From assembly GCF_900631955.1 (NCBI RefSeq), contig NZ_UZWD01000023.1:1-64000 (forward strand): a stretch of 64,000 bases of DNA. The letters run 5' to 3'. Of this stretch, positions 52,848 to 62,348 are shown one piece after another (the first letter of the stretch is position 1; every line of letters begins with the position of its first letter). The stretch comes from Devosia equisanguinis (GTDB lineage: Bacteria; Pseudomonadota; Alphaproteobacteria; Rhizobiales; Devosiaceae). The notes below the pieces were generated by a model. That model made no database searches and was not told where the DNA came from. It was given only the letters and a program-made list of their open reading frames with translations. Position numbers and translations under genes: made by a program.

Positions 52848-54325
52848 CGCGGGGACATTGCCGCAAAGGCTCTGGCAAGGGTGAGCACCGCTGTCTCGAG
52901 TTCCAGCGGCGTATAGGCGGCAAAGCCCATCATGAAACCGGCCCCGCCTGGCCCGCCTGCATGCAGCGCGGAAAGCCCGAGAAGCGCGACACCCGCCTGG
53001 CGCGCCGCTGCGACCACCATATCCTCGCTGAGGCCAGCCTTCAGCATACAGGCCAGCTGCAAACCGCCCGCGGGAACCTGCGGCTCCACCCAGGCACCCA
53101 GATGCTGCCGGACCAAAGTCACCAGTACGTCGCGCCGCTGCGCATAGATGCCGCGCATGGTCCGCACATGGGCACCGAAATGCCCACCCTCCATGAAGCG
53201 CGCCAGCGTCAATTGCGCGATTACGGCGGTGTGGCCGTCCATGAGGCTGCGGGCATTGGTCATCGGCTGCACCAGCGCCGACGGCAAGACCACATAGCCG
53301 ATGCGCAGGCCGGGAAAGAGCGACTTGGTGAAGGTGCCGATATAGAGCGTGCGCTCATGCCGATCGAGACCCTGCATGCAGGCGGTCGGCCGGCCCTCAT
53401 AGTGAAATTCGCTGTCATAGTCGTCCTCGATGATCCAGGCCTGGTGCTGTGCGGCCCAGTCGATCAGGGCCAGCCGCCGCTCCAGCGTGAGGGTGGCCCC
53501 TGTCGGGAACTGATGCGAAGGCGTGAGAAAAACCGCACGCGCTGCCTGGGGATCGGCGAGGATGGGCTCCACGACGATACCCTGGCTGTCCACCGCTATC
53601 GGCACCGTCTCGACCCCGGCCGCCGCAAACGCCTTGCGGGCCCCGTAATAGGCCGGGTCCTCGATGAAGAGACGCTCGCCCGGATCGAACAGCAGCAGTG
53701 CACAGAGCATCATCGCCTGTTGCGAAGAGGTGAGCACCAGCACCTGCTCGGGCGCGGCGCGGGCGCCACGCTCGAGATTGATGTAGTCGGCTATGGCCCG
53801 CCGCAGCACCTCAGCTCCCTGGGGATCGCCGTGCAGCAGCGCCCGACTGCCGCTATCCTTAAGAACCTGCCGCTCCAACCGTTCCCACAGCACCAGCGGA
53901 AAGCGCCTGGTGTCAGGCACGCCATGGGCAAAGGGCATGGGCACCGGGGTCTCCCGCACCCCGCCACTCTCGAACAGCGCCGAACCGCGTCGGCTGAGCC
54001 GGGCCGGTCCGGTGCCGCCGACTGGCCCGATCCGCCGCGCCCGGGAAAAATCCTCAATGGCGGCAACCGAACTGCCGCTGCCCACGCGCCGCTCGATAAA
54101 GCCTTCTGCATGAAGCTGGGCATAGGCCGCCTCGACGGTGTCGCGCGACACGCCCAACGACCGGGCCAGGGCGCGCGATGCCGGCAAGGGCTTGCCTGCC
54201 CCAAGCGCTCCATCCAGCACCAATTGCCTTATCGCCTGCTGAATGCGCGCATAAAGCGGCAATCCCGCATGGTCAGGATGAAGCAGCGCCGCCTGCACCG
54301 AGGCAAGTTGGGAATGCTTGAACAA
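52844..54325 (-). CDS. MocR/PdxR-family regulator (GntR HTH fused to aminotransferase domain)
   Basis: A 493-residue fusion: an N-terminal GntR-type winged helix (about 20-90, LPASRALARSLGVSRDTVEAAY, FIERRVGSGS), a linker, and a fold-I aminotransferase-like domain (DPAYYGARKAFAAAGVETVPI, IIEDDYDSEFHYEGRP, and the PLP-binding FTKSLFPGLRIGYV). Such MocR-type regulators use PLP as effector and often act on a divergent neighbour. It is divergent from the benE-type transporter across a 99-base region with a direct repeat, so it probably controls that gene. The start is TTG. Confidence 0.92.
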   Translation of the reverse strand: MFKHSQLASVQAALLHPDHAGLPLYARIQQAIRQLVLDGALGAGKPLPASRALARSLGVSRDTVEAAYAQLHAEGFIERRVGSGSSVAAIEDFSRARRIGPVGGTGPARLSRRGSALFESGGVRETPVPMPFAHGVPDTRRFPLVLWERLERQVLKDSGSRALLHGDPQGAEVLRRAIADYINLERGARAAPEQVLVLTSSQQAMMLCALLLFDPGERLFIEDPAYYGARKAFAAAGVETVPIAVDSQGIVVEPILADPQAARAVFLTPSHQFPTGATLTLERRLALIDWAAQHQAWIIEDDYDSEFHYEGRPTACMQGLDRHERTLYIGTFTKSLFPGLRIGYVVLPSALVQPMTNARSLMDGHTAVIAQLTLARFMEGGHFGAHVRTMRGIYAQRRDVLVTLVRQHLGAWVEPQVPAGGLQLACMLKAGLSEDMVVAAARQAGVALLGLSALHAGGPGGAGFMMGFAAYTPLELETAVLTLARAFAAMSPR

Positions 54326-54359
54326 ATGGTCTGGCTTTCAACGCGAAAGTGGCGGGGCT

Positions 54360-54378
54360 TATCAGGCCAATATCAGGC
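54360..54378. promoter_or_regulatory. Direct repeat in the MocR-benE intergenic region
   Basis: TATCAGGC occurs at 54360-54367 and again at 54371-54378, 11 bases apart, about one helical turn. MocR-type regulators often bind direct repeats in such a position, so this is a candidate operator. Confidence 0.5.
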
Positions 54379-54424
54379 TAGAGGTCAAGCCCTCTTCGCC
54401 AACCTCCTTGTTCCGGAGCCTGCC

Positions 54425-55633
54425 TTGACCACCGCCCACGCCGCCACGCCGACCCGTATCCGCCCCCATGACCTGCTCCACCCCGTAGTCGCGGGGCTCA
54501 TCTCGGTGATCGTCAATTACGGCGGCACCTTCATTCTGGTGTTTCAGGCGGCGCGGGTTGCCGGCCTCAGCCCCGCGCTCACCGCGTCCTGGGTGTGGTC
54601 GGTATCGATCGGCGTCGGCCTCACCGGGCTTTATCTCAGCTGGCGCTATCGCGAGCCGATCATCACCGCCTGGTCGACCCCGGCAGCGGCATTTCTGGTC
54701 ACTGCGCTCCCCACCACCAGCTATGCCGAGGCCGTGGGCGCCTACATGCTCTCGGCCGCCGCCTTTGTGGTCTTGGGGCTGTCCAGCTATTTCGATCGGA
54801 TTATCCGCCTCATCCCGCCCGGCATCGCCTCGGGATTGCTCGCCGGCATCCTGCTGCAATTCGGCATCGGCGCCTTTGCCGGCGCCAGCCTTGATCCTGT
54901 ACTGGTGACGCTGCTCATCGTCTCCTACCTGGTGCTGAAGCGATTTTCGGCGCGCTATGCAGTGGTCGGCATCCTGGTGATCGGGCTCGCTTTCCTGCTG
55001 GCCCAGGGGCGCGTCGACCTTTCCAGCCTGCAATTGCAACTGGCCATGCCAGTCTTCACCCTGCCCGCCTTCAGCCTCAATGCGACGCTGAGCATCGCCC
55101 TGCCGCTGTTTCTGATCACGCTCACCGGCCAATACATGCCGGGCATGCTGGTGCTGCGCAATGATGGCTTCAAGACCAGCGCCGATCCCATCGTCACCGT
55201 GACCGGGCTGGGCTCGCTGCTCATGGCACCCTTCGGCTCGCACGCCTTCAACATCGCCGCCATCACCGCCGCGATCGCCACCGGTCGCGCGGCGCATGAA
55301 GACCCTTCCAAACGCTGGATCGCTGGTATTGCTGCAGGTTGCTTTTATTGCCTCGTCGGCGTGTTCGGGGTGACCCTGGCTGCCGTGTTCATGGCATTTC
55401 CCGCCAGTTTCATCACCACCCTTGCCGGGCTGGCGCTGCTCGGCACCATCGGCAACAACCTTGCCAATGCGGTCGCCGATCCGGCGTCACGCGAGGCTGC
55501 GCTCATCACCTTTCTCGCCTCCGCCGCCAATATTACCCTCTTCGGTATCGGCGGCGCCTTCTGGGGCCTGATCATCGGGCTGATCGCACACACTATCCTC
55601 AACGGCAAACTGCCCAGGCTCAAATCCACCTAG
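54425..55633 (+). CDS. BenE-family transporter (benzoate/H+ symporter-like)
   Basis: A 402-residue inner-membrane protein with about 12 hydrophobic helices in the BenE family pattern (VVAGLISVIVNYGGTFILVFQAA, ITAWSTPAAAFLVTALP, GQYMPGMLVLRNDGF, FGSHAFNIAAITAAIATG). BenE-type proteins take up benzoate or related aromatics; the real substrate is uncertain here. The TTG start at 54425 follows GGAG by 6 bases; no earlier start fits the family. Divergent from the MocR-type regulator; its end overlaps the histidine-kinase gene by 4 bases. Confidence 0.88.
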   Translation: MTTAHAATPTRIRPHDLLHPVVAGLISVIVNYGGTFILVFQAARVAGLSPALTASWVWSVSIGVGLTGLYLSWRYREPIITAWSTPAAAFLVTALPTTSYAEAVGAYMLSAAAFVVLGLSSYFDRIIRLIPPGIASGLLAGILLQFGIGAFAGASLDPVLVTLLIVSYLVLKRFSARYAVVGILVIGLAFLLAQGRVDLSSLQLQLAMPVFTLPAFSLNATLSIALPLFLITLTGQYMPGMLVLRNDGFKTSADPIVTVTGLGSLLMAPFGSHAFNIAAITAAIATGRAAHEDPSKRWIAGIAAGCFYCLVGVFGVTLAAVFMAFPASFITTLAGLALLGTIGNNLANAVADPASREAALITFLASAANITLFGIGGAFWGLIIGLIAHTILNGKLPRLKST

Positions 55634-56697
55634 TCGGGGATGCGCGCGGGCAGCGTGATGGTGACAGAGGCCCCGCCGCCAGGGGCATTATGGAGGCGGA
55701 CCTGGCCGTCATGGGCATGCACGATTGCCCGAACGACCGACAGGCCCAGTCCGCTCCCACCCTTGTCACGCGCCCTCGACTCCTCGTCGCGCCAAAACGG
55801 TTCGAAGCCCTGACGCAGCGCTGCATCGGTGAGGCCCGGCCCGCTATCGGTAATGGTTAAAACTGCGGTAACATGCTCGAGCCCCGTGGCGATGGTGAGA
55901 CGCGTTCCCGGCGCGTAGCGCATGGCATTGTCTATCAGCGCAAGCAGGACCTGGCGGAATCTGGCCGCATCCGCCAGCACCGGGCTGGACCGCAGATCAA
56001 GGCTCAGCGTCATGCTCCTGGCCTGCAGCGCCTCTGCCGAAAGATCGGTAACGTCACGGGCAATCAGTGCCAGATCGACATTGGTGACCGAAAGCTCCAG
56101 CGAGCCGGCATTGAACAGCCCCAATGTGCGCAAATCCTCAACAATGCGCGTCATACCATCGACCTGAGCGATCAGCAGGTCGATCAGATCATCGTCGAGT
56201 GCAAACACCCCGTCAGCCACCCCTTGCAGCCGACCCTTGAGGATGGTCAGCGGCGTGCGCAATTCGTGAGCGGCCGCCGAATTTGAAAACCGAAGCTCCG
56301 CCTCGGCGCGTTCGAGCCGCTCGGCCATCGCATTGAAGTCGGCCACGAGCCGAGCCGATTCGCCAAATCCCTGGATGCTCGGATTGGCGCGGGCGGTGAG
56401 ATCACCAGCAGCAACGGCGCGGATGGCACGCGCGACTTCCAGCAGGGGAACGACGATGCGCCGTGACAGCCAGGCACCGCCGATTGCACCAAGTGGCAGG
56501 GCGATCAGCAGCGTCAGCAGCAGGTAGCCCCAATCGAGCCAGGACCAGAGGGCATCGGTTTCCGAGGCTTGCGGGAACAGCATCTGCGCCATTTCGAAAT
56601 AGGCAGGAAAGCTGAAATAGGCGACCAGCGCCACGGCGGTTGCCAGGGCGACGGCGACAAGACCGATCTGCAATGCAGTGCTGACGGGCTTAGCCAT
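55630..56697 (-). CDS. Sensor histidine kinase (BaeS-like)
   Basis: A 355-residue kinase: two membrane helices (about 10-30, 58-80) enclosing a short periplasmic sensor, a HAMP domain (RRIVVPLLEVARAIRAVAAGDL), the dimerization/phosphoacceptor block AAAHELRTPLTILKG with the His, and the catalytic ATPase domain (LIDNAMRYAP, DSGPGLTD, GGSGLGLSVVRAIVHAHDG). The start overlaps the response-regulator gene by 8 bases. Last gene of the efflux run; probably senses envelope or drug stress. Confidence 0.93.
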   Translation of the reverse strand: MAKPVSTALQIGLVAVALATAVALVAYFSFPAYFEMAQMLFPQASETDALWSWLDWGYLLLTLLIALPLGAIGGAWLSRRIVVPLLEVARAIRAVAAGDLTARANPSIQGFGESARLVADFNAMAERLERAEAELRFSNSAAAHELRTPLTILKGRLQGVADGVFALDDDLIDLLIAQVDGMTRIVEDLRTLGLFNAGSLELSVTNVDLALIARDVTDLSAEALQARSMTLSLDLRSSPVLADAARFRQVLLALIDNAMRYAPGTRLTIATGLEHVTAVLTITDSGPGLTDAALRQGFEPFWRDEESRARDKGGSGLGLSVVRAIVHAHDGQVRLHNAPGGGASVTITLPARIPD

Positions 56698-57373
56698 GCG
56701 CCGCATCCAGGCGATAGCCGACACCTCGGACACCGGTGATCAGGTCGGGCATTCCCGCCGTGCCCAGCTTGCGGCGCAGATTGCTCATATGGCTGTCGAC
56801 CGTACGGTTCATTGCCTCGCCTTCCGGCAGGCAGGCGTCGATCAACTCGCTGCGTTCGAAGACCCGGTTTGGTGAACGGGCCATATGCTCGAGCAGCCGG
56901 TATTCCGTGCGCGTCAGCGTCAGGCTGATCGGACCCACATGTGCCGTCATGGCGTCGCTGTCGATACTGAGCGAACCCAGCCGCAATACCGCGCTGGAGC
57001 GCCCCCCGGCGGTGCGCCGCAGAATGGCGCGAGCTCGCGCCACCACTTCGAGCGGATTGAAAGGCTTGACCACATAATCGTCCGCGCCCAGCCGCAGGGC
57101 CTGCAACTTGTCCAGATCCTCGGCCAGAGCCGTCACCATGAGCACCGGCGTATCGTCGGTGCTGCGCAGGGCCGCAAGGGTTTCAAAGCCGTCCATCTTC
57201 GGCATCTTGACGTCCAGCACCACCAAATCGGGTTTGAGGCGCTGGTGGTGGGCGAGGCCGATATGCGGATCGGTCGCGGTGACAGTGCGGTAGCCATCGC
57301 GCTCGAAATAGGCCTGCAGGATGCGGACGATTTCGACATCGTCCTCGATGATCAGGATGAGCTGGTTGTTCAT
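56690..57373 (-). CDS. OmpR-family response regulator (BaeR-like)
   Basis: A 227-residue response regulator. LIIEDDVEIVRILQAYF starts the receiver, VVLDVKMPKMDGFETL contains the phosphorylated Asp, VVKPFNPLEVVAR the Lys switch; the C-terminal winged helix shows NRTVDSHMSNLRRKLG. It begins at MNNQLIL (57373); the frame opens 11 codons earlier. It overlaps the histidine-kinase gene by 8 bases, and lies 54 bases behind the ABC exporter gene. It likely controls the adjacent efflux genes. Confidence 0.94.
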   Translation of the reverse strand: MNNQLILIIEDDVEIVRILQAYFERDGYRTVTATDPHIGLAHHQRLKPDLVVLDVKMPKMDGFETLAALRSTDDTPVLMVTALAEDLDKLQALRLGADDYVVKPFNPLEVVARARAILRRTAGGRSSAVLRLGSLSIDSDAMTAHVGPISLTLTRTEYRLLEHMARSPNRVFERSELIDACLPEGEAMNRTVDSHMSNLRRKLGTAGMPDLITGVRGVGYRLDAAHG

Positions 57374-57427
57374 GATATTGGGGCCTTCCCCATCATTGGC
57401 GGGCATTCGTCTGCGAACGACACGAGC

Positions 57428-59206
57428 TCAACCAATGGACGCCAGCTGGCGATAACGGCCATTTGCGGCGATGAGCTGATCATGGTTTCCCATTTCCACG
57501 ATACGTCCTTGTTCCAAAACCACGATCTGGTCGGCATGGCGCACCGTCGACAGGCGATGCGCGATTGAAACGACAGTGCGATTGTGGCGCGCGGCAAGAG
57601 CGGCGGATAGTGCATTTTCCGTTTGCGGGTCGAGCGCGCTGGTCGCCTCGTCGAGTAGCAATATCGTTGGATCACGCAGGATCGTGCGAGCCAGCGACAA
57701 TCTCTGGCGTTCGCCACCCGAAAACTGATAGCCGCGCTCGCCCACTTCGGTCCTAAGACCCTGGGGAAGGCTCGCCACCTTTTCGCTCAGCTGCGCCAGC
57801 TCGAGCGCCGATCGCAGTTCGGCCTGGCTTGCCTCCGGCTTGGCGAAGCGCAGGTTCTCCTCGATGCTCGCGTTGAGCAGGAAGGGATCCTGGGTCACGA
57901 CGCCCAGCAGCTGCGACAGACTCTCGAAGCTCATATCCCTGAGATCGATGCCATCCAGTGTCACTCGGCCGGAATCCGGATCGTAAAGCCGGGCAATGAG
58001 GTAGCCGAGCGTGCTCTTCCCCGATCCAGTGCTGCCGACAATTGCGGTATGCGTACCCGCAGCAATGCGCAACCAGATATGATCGAGCGTCTGCCGCTCC
58101 GACGCGGGATAGGCGAACGAGACATTTTCGAAGCAGATTTCGCCCCGTATTTCACCAGTGTTCAAGCTGACTGGGTTTGCCGGCTCGACCAGTGTCGGCT
58201 TGGTGTCGAGAGTGCCGAAGACGCGCGTCAACAGGGCACGGGCCTTACGCAATTCCACCCGCGCTTCAAACAGCTCGAGCAGCGGCCACAGCAATTGTTC
58301 CTGCAAGGCGATCAGCGCCACCAGCGTGCCGATGGAGACACCCAGACCCTGCGCCAGCATCAGGCCACCGACAAGAAAGGTCAGCGCCGGCAAAATATCG
58401 AGCGCGAACATGATGATGGCGATTTCCCACTGGCCCGCCGTATGCGAGCGCAGTTCAAGGTGCGCCACCTCGGATGATTTCTGCCGGAAAAGGCGGTTGA
58501 GATGGCGGGCCCGCCCCATAGTGCGGGCGAGAATGAACCCTCCGGCTGACAGCGATTCGGTGACCGTCGCCGACATGTCGGCAATGCGCTCCTGCTGCTG
58601 GAAGGTGATGCGTTCACGCAGCCCCGCAACGCGATTGTTGAGCCAGAGCAGGACCGGCATGAAGCCGAGCGAGGCCAGGGCCAGCCGCCAGTCGAGCAGG
58701 ATCATGGCCACCATCGTCGTCAGCACCACGCTGACATTGCGCGCAACATCCGTAGCGGTGTTGGTGAACAGCGATTGCAGCCCGGTAATGTCGCTCGACA
58801 TGCGCGATTGCACCTCTCCCGTGCGGGCGGTGGCAAAAAAGGCCAGCGAGAGCGACTGCAAGTGCTCGTAGAGCTTTACCCGCAGCTCATGCATGATCTG
58901 CTGGCCAATATGGGTCGAGACATAGGCCTGCAGCACGCTGGCGACCGCCGCCAGCACCGCGACGCCCAGCAACCCGCAGCAGAGCCAGACGAGCAGAGTG
59001 GTATCCTTGGCAGGCAAGGCATCGTCAACGATGGCGCGCATCATGAACGGTGTCGTTGCTCCGGCAATCCCCGCGATCACGATCAGACCAAGGACAACCA
59101 GCAACCCCCTGCGGTGGGGACGAAACAGCCCGAATACCCGCCGCCAAGGCGTATGCTGGCGCGCCGAGGCCTCATAGGCTGCGAAGTCGTCATCATTTTC
59201 ATGCAT
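57428..59206 (-). CDS. ABC exporter with fused membrane and ATPase domains
   Basis: A 592-residue half-transporter: about six membrane helices (residues 40-330, ABC type 1 fold), then the nucleotide-binding domain with Walker A IVGSTGSGKSTLG, signature FSGGERQRLSLA and Walker B ILLLDEATSAL. It should act as a dimer to export lipids, drugs or peptides. The ATG at 59206 overlaps the end of the RND pump gene by 8 bases, so it is translated from the pump message; the frame upstream of that is not used. An ABC exporter inside an RND operon is not the usual set. Confidence 0.93.
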   Translation of the reverse strand: MHENDDDFAAYEASARQHTPWRRVFGLFRPHRRGLLVVLGLIVIAGIAGATTPFMMRAIVDDALPAKDTTLLVWLCCGLLGVAVLAAVASVLQAYVSTHIGQQIMHELRVKLYEHLQSLSLAFFATARTGEVQSRMSSDITGLQSLFTNTATDVARNVSVVLTTMVAMILLDWRLALASLGFMPVLLWLNNRVAGLRERITFQQQERIADMSATVTESLSAGGFILARTMGRARHLNRLFRQKSSEVAHLELRSHTAGQWEIAIIMFALDILPALTFLVGGLMLAQGLGVSIGTLVALIALQEQLLWPLLELFEARVELRKARALLTRVFGTLDTKPTLVEPANPVSLNTGEIRGEICFENVSFAYPASERQTLDHIWLRIAAGTHTAIVGSTGSGKSTLGYLIARLYDPDSGRVTLDGIDLRDMSFESLSQLLGVVTQDPFLLNASIEENLRFAKPEASQAELRSALELAQLSEKVASLPQGLRTEVGERGYQFSGGERQRLSLARTILRDPTILLLDEATSALDPQTENALSAALAARHNRTVVSIAHRLSTVRHADQIVVLEQGRIVEMGNHDQLIAANGRYRQLASIG

Positions 59207-62200
59207 GGTCTGGCCTTTCCGCGTCACGTGCGGCCGCAACGGCCCTACCCGGTTTGCGACCGAAGATTGACATGACGACGAAATAGAAGACCGGTACGAA
59301 CAGCAGCGCGAAAATCGTTGCAGCCACCACCCCGCCCAGCACGCCGGTGCCGAGCGCCTTCTGGGTTTCCGCGCTGGCCCCATGGGCATGCACCAGCGGC
59401 ATGACGCCAAGGGCGAATGCCAGTGACGTCATGACGATCGGGCGGATGCGCAATCGGCCGGCCTCGACGATGGCGTCGCGCAGCGTCCAGCCTTCATGCA
59501 GCTTGGCCTTAGCGAATTCGACGATGAGGATGGCGTTCTTGGCCGAAAGGCCGATGACGGTGATCAGGCCGACCTTGAAGAACACATCATTGGACTGACC
59601 ACCGATCTGCACCGCCGCCACCGAACCAATGACCCCGAGCGGCACCATCAACATGACCGAAAGCGGCACGGTCCAGCTTTCATAGAGCGCGGCGAGAACC
59701 AGAAACACCACCAGCATCGAGATGGCGATAAGCATCGGCATCTGCGCGCCGGACTGACGCTCCTGCAGCGATTCCCCGGTCCATTCGATGCCAAAGCCCT
59801 CCGGCAGCGCTGTCACCAATTGCTCGACTTGGGCCATGGCCTGGCCATTGGAGACCCCCGACTTGCCCTCACCCTGGAGCGATGTCGCCAGATAGCCATT
59901 GTGGCGGGAAATCTGCGCCGGAGCGCTGTTCCATTTCGCCGTGACCACTTCGCTGAGCGCCACCATGCCGCCCTTGTCGTTCCGCACGAACAGCTTGAGG
60001 ACATCGTCGACATTCATGCGGTAGCGGGCATCGGCCTGCACGATCACCTGCTGCAGCTTGCCACCATTGGAGAAGTCGCCAACATAGCTCGAGGTGATCG
60101 CTGTCGACAGCGTGTCGCTGATCGACTGGAATGCCACGCCCAGCGCCTGCGCCTTGTTGCGATCGATCTCCAGTTCGACATTGGGCCCATTGGGCAGGCT
60201 GTTCTGGTAGAGGCTCGCCAGTCGCGGCGACTGGGCAGCGGCGGCGAGCAACTTCTCCTGCGCCGCAAGCAGCGCCTCCAGGCCCTTGCCACCGCGATCC
60301 TGCAGCACGAAGCTGAAGCCTGAACCACCGCCGAGTTCCTCGACCGGCGCCGGCAGCGCCACCATCACTGAGCCCTCGGGAATATCGGCCATGGTCGTGG
60401 TCATGGCCGCGACCTCGCCACTGGCCGGCAGGTGCGCACGCTCTTTCCAATCCTTGAGTGTGACGAACGCCATGGCGGCGTTCGAGCCGGTCCCCATGAA
60501 GCTGAAGCCGTTGATCAACAGATTGTCTTGCGTGGCTTCGCGCTTGAGGACTTCGCTATTGAACAGGTCCGTGACCTTGGCAGTCCGCTCCTGCGTGGCG
60601 CCGGCTGGCAGCGTGATCGAGACGGTGTAATTGCCCTGATCCTCGTCCGGCATGAAGGCCGAGGGGATCTGCGGGAACCATACGGCGAGCGCCACCACCA
60701 GCACGCCATAAAGCGCCATCATGCGACCGCCACGTCGCAACAGCCCGGCAATGGTCTTGCCGTAACCATGAATCACCCGCTCGACACCCTTGTCGAACAG
60801 GGCGAAAGGCAACCACTTCTTCCTGTGGTGATCCACCGGCTTGAGCAAAGTGGCGCAAAGCGCCGGCGTCAGGGTGAGCGCGAGGAAGGCCGAGAACAGG
60901 ATGGATACCGACATCGACAGGGTGAACTGGCGATAGATGGCGCCCACCGACCCGCTCGCCAGACCCATGGGGATAAACACCGCCACGAGCACGGCAGTGA
61001 TGCCGATCACTGCGCCGGTGATTTCCTTCATCGCCTTGCGCGTGGCATCCCTGGGCGACAGACCCTCGCTCGCCATGATGCGCTCGACATTTTCGACCAC
61101 CACAATCGCGTCATCGACGATGATGCCGATCGCCAGCACCATGCCGAACATGGTGAGCACGTTGATGGAATAACCCGCCAGCAGCATCACCGCGAATGTG
61201 CCAAGCAACGCCACTGGGGCGACGATGGCCGGAATGATCGTATACCGCACGTTCTGCAGGAACACGAACATCACCGCAAAGACCAGGGCCATGGCTTCCA
61301 GGAGCGTGTAGATCACCTTTTCAATCGACACCTTGATAAAGGGGGAGGTGTCGAACGGCAGCGCATAGGACATGCCCTCGGGCATGGACAGCTTGAGTTC
61401 GGCCAGACGCGCCTTGACCGCATCGGCCGTTGCGACCGCATTGGCACCGGGCGAAAGCTGGATGGCCGCCCCGGTAGCCTGGTTGCCGTTCTGCTGCATC
61501 GCGAAGCCGGTGGTCTGGGCACCGATTTCCACACGCGCCACATCGCTCAGCAATACGGTAGCGCCGTTGCGCTCGCCCTTGATCACCAGCTTGCCGAAAT
61601 CTTCGGCGGTGGTGAGGTCGCTACGCACGCTGAGCGGCACGGTGATCGCCTGGCCGGGCACGGTCGGCCCTGCCCCGAGCTGGCCCGGCGCAATCTGCAG
61701 ATTCTGTCCCTGGATTGCGGCGGTCACGTCCGAAAAGCTGAGACCGAGCATTTCGAGCTTGAGCGGGTCCACCCAGATGCGCATGGCCTTTTCGGTGCCG
61801 AACGATTGCAGGCGCCCTACCCCTTTGATGCGCTTGAGCTCGGGCACGATGTATTTGGCGAGATAGTCTTCGAGGTCGAGCGCCGAGAAGCGCTTACCTT
61901 CCGATGTCAGCGTCACGATTGCCAGGAAGCCCGACGTCGCCGATTCAACGCTGAGCCCGCCCTGGCGCACCAGAGCCGGAAGCCGCGGCTCCACAGCTTT
62001 GAGCCGGTTCTGCACGTCAACCATGGCCAGTTCCGGATCGGTGCCGGGCGCGAAGGTCAGGTTTATGCTGGCGGAGCCGGTGCTGTCGGCGGAGGAACTG
62101 AAATAGAGCAGGTTTTTCACACCCGTCAGCTCGCGCTCGATCGGGATGACCACGCCTTCATTGACGGTTTGCGCTGGCGCGCCGGGATAGCTGGCCGACA

Positions 62201-62333
62201 CGCTGACGCTGGGTGGGGCAATGGAGGGGAAGCGCGCCACCGGCAGCTGTGGAATGGCGATGACGCCGAACAATACGATGAAAGCGGCCACCACCCACGC
62301 AAAGACGGGGCGATCGATAAAGAACTGAGGCAT
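59199..62333 (-). CDS. RND-family multidrug efflux pump, inner-membrane subunit (HAE1/AcrB-type)
   Basis: A 1044-residue protein, the usual length for AcrB-like pumps. It has the 12-helix pattern: FIDRPVFAWVVAAFIVLFGVIA at the start, large periplasmic loops, proton-relay residues in the fourth helix (MFGMVLAIGIIVDDAIVVVENV), and a repeated half. It trades protons for drugs in a trimer with the adaptor and outer-membrane factor encoded upstream. Its ATG is 15 bases after the adaptor stop codon. Confidence 0.96.
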   Translation of the reverse strand: MPQFFIDRPVFAWVVAAFIVLFGVIAIPQLPVARFPSIAPPSVSVSASYPGAPAQTVNEGVVIPIERELTGVKNLLYFSSSADSTGSASINLTFAPGTDPELAMVDVQNRLKAVEPRLPALVRQGGLSVESATSGFLAIVTLTSEGKRFSALDLEDYLAKYIVPELKRIKGVGRLQSFGTEKAMRIWVDPLKLEMLGLSFSDVTAAIQGQNLQIAPGQLGAGPTVPGQAITVPLSVRSDLTTAEDFGKLVIKGERNGATVLLSDVARVEIGAQTTGFAMQQNGNQATGAAIQLSPGANAVATADAVKARLAELKLSMPEGMSYALPFDTSPFIKVSIEKVIYTLLEAMALVFAVMFVFLQNVRYTIIPAIVAPVALLGTFAVMLLAGYSINVLTMFGMVLAIGIIVDDAIVVVENVERIMASEGLSPRDATRKAMKEITGAVIGITAVLVAVFIPMGLASGSVGAIYRQFTLSMSVSILFSAFLALTLTPALCATLLKPVDHHRKKWLPFALFDKGVERVIHGYGKTIAGLLRRGGRMMALYGVLVVALAVWFPQIPSAFMPDEDQGNYTVSITLPAGATQERTAKVTDLFNSEVLKREATQDNLLINGFSFMGTGSNAAMAFVTLKDWKERAHLPASGEVAAMTTTMADIPEGSVMVALPAPVEELGGGSGFSFVLQDRGGKGLEALLAAQEKLLAAAAQSPRLASLYQNSLPNGPNVELEIDRNKAQALGVAFQSISDTLSTAITSSYVGDFSNGGKLQQVIVQADARYRMNVDDVLKLFVRNDKGGMVALSEVVTAKWNSAPAQISRHNGYLATSLQGEGKSGVSNGQAMAQVEQLVTALPEGFGIEWTGESLQERQSGAQMPMLIAISMLVVFLVLAALYESWTVPLSVMLMVPLGVIGSVAAVQIGGQSNDVFFKVGLITVIGLSAKNAILIVEFAKAKLHEGWTLRDAIVEAGRLRIRPIVMTSLAFALGVMPLVHAHGASAETQKALGTGVLGGVVAATIFALLFVPVFYFVVMSIFGRKPGRAVAAARDAERPDHA

Positions 62334-62348
62334 TGTGCTCGCCTGGAA

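Noticed and set aside
52961-54424. Long plus-strand frame running into the BenE gene
   Set aside because: The first 488 codons are antisense to the MocR-type gene; the real transporter starts at TTG 54425 with a ribosome site.
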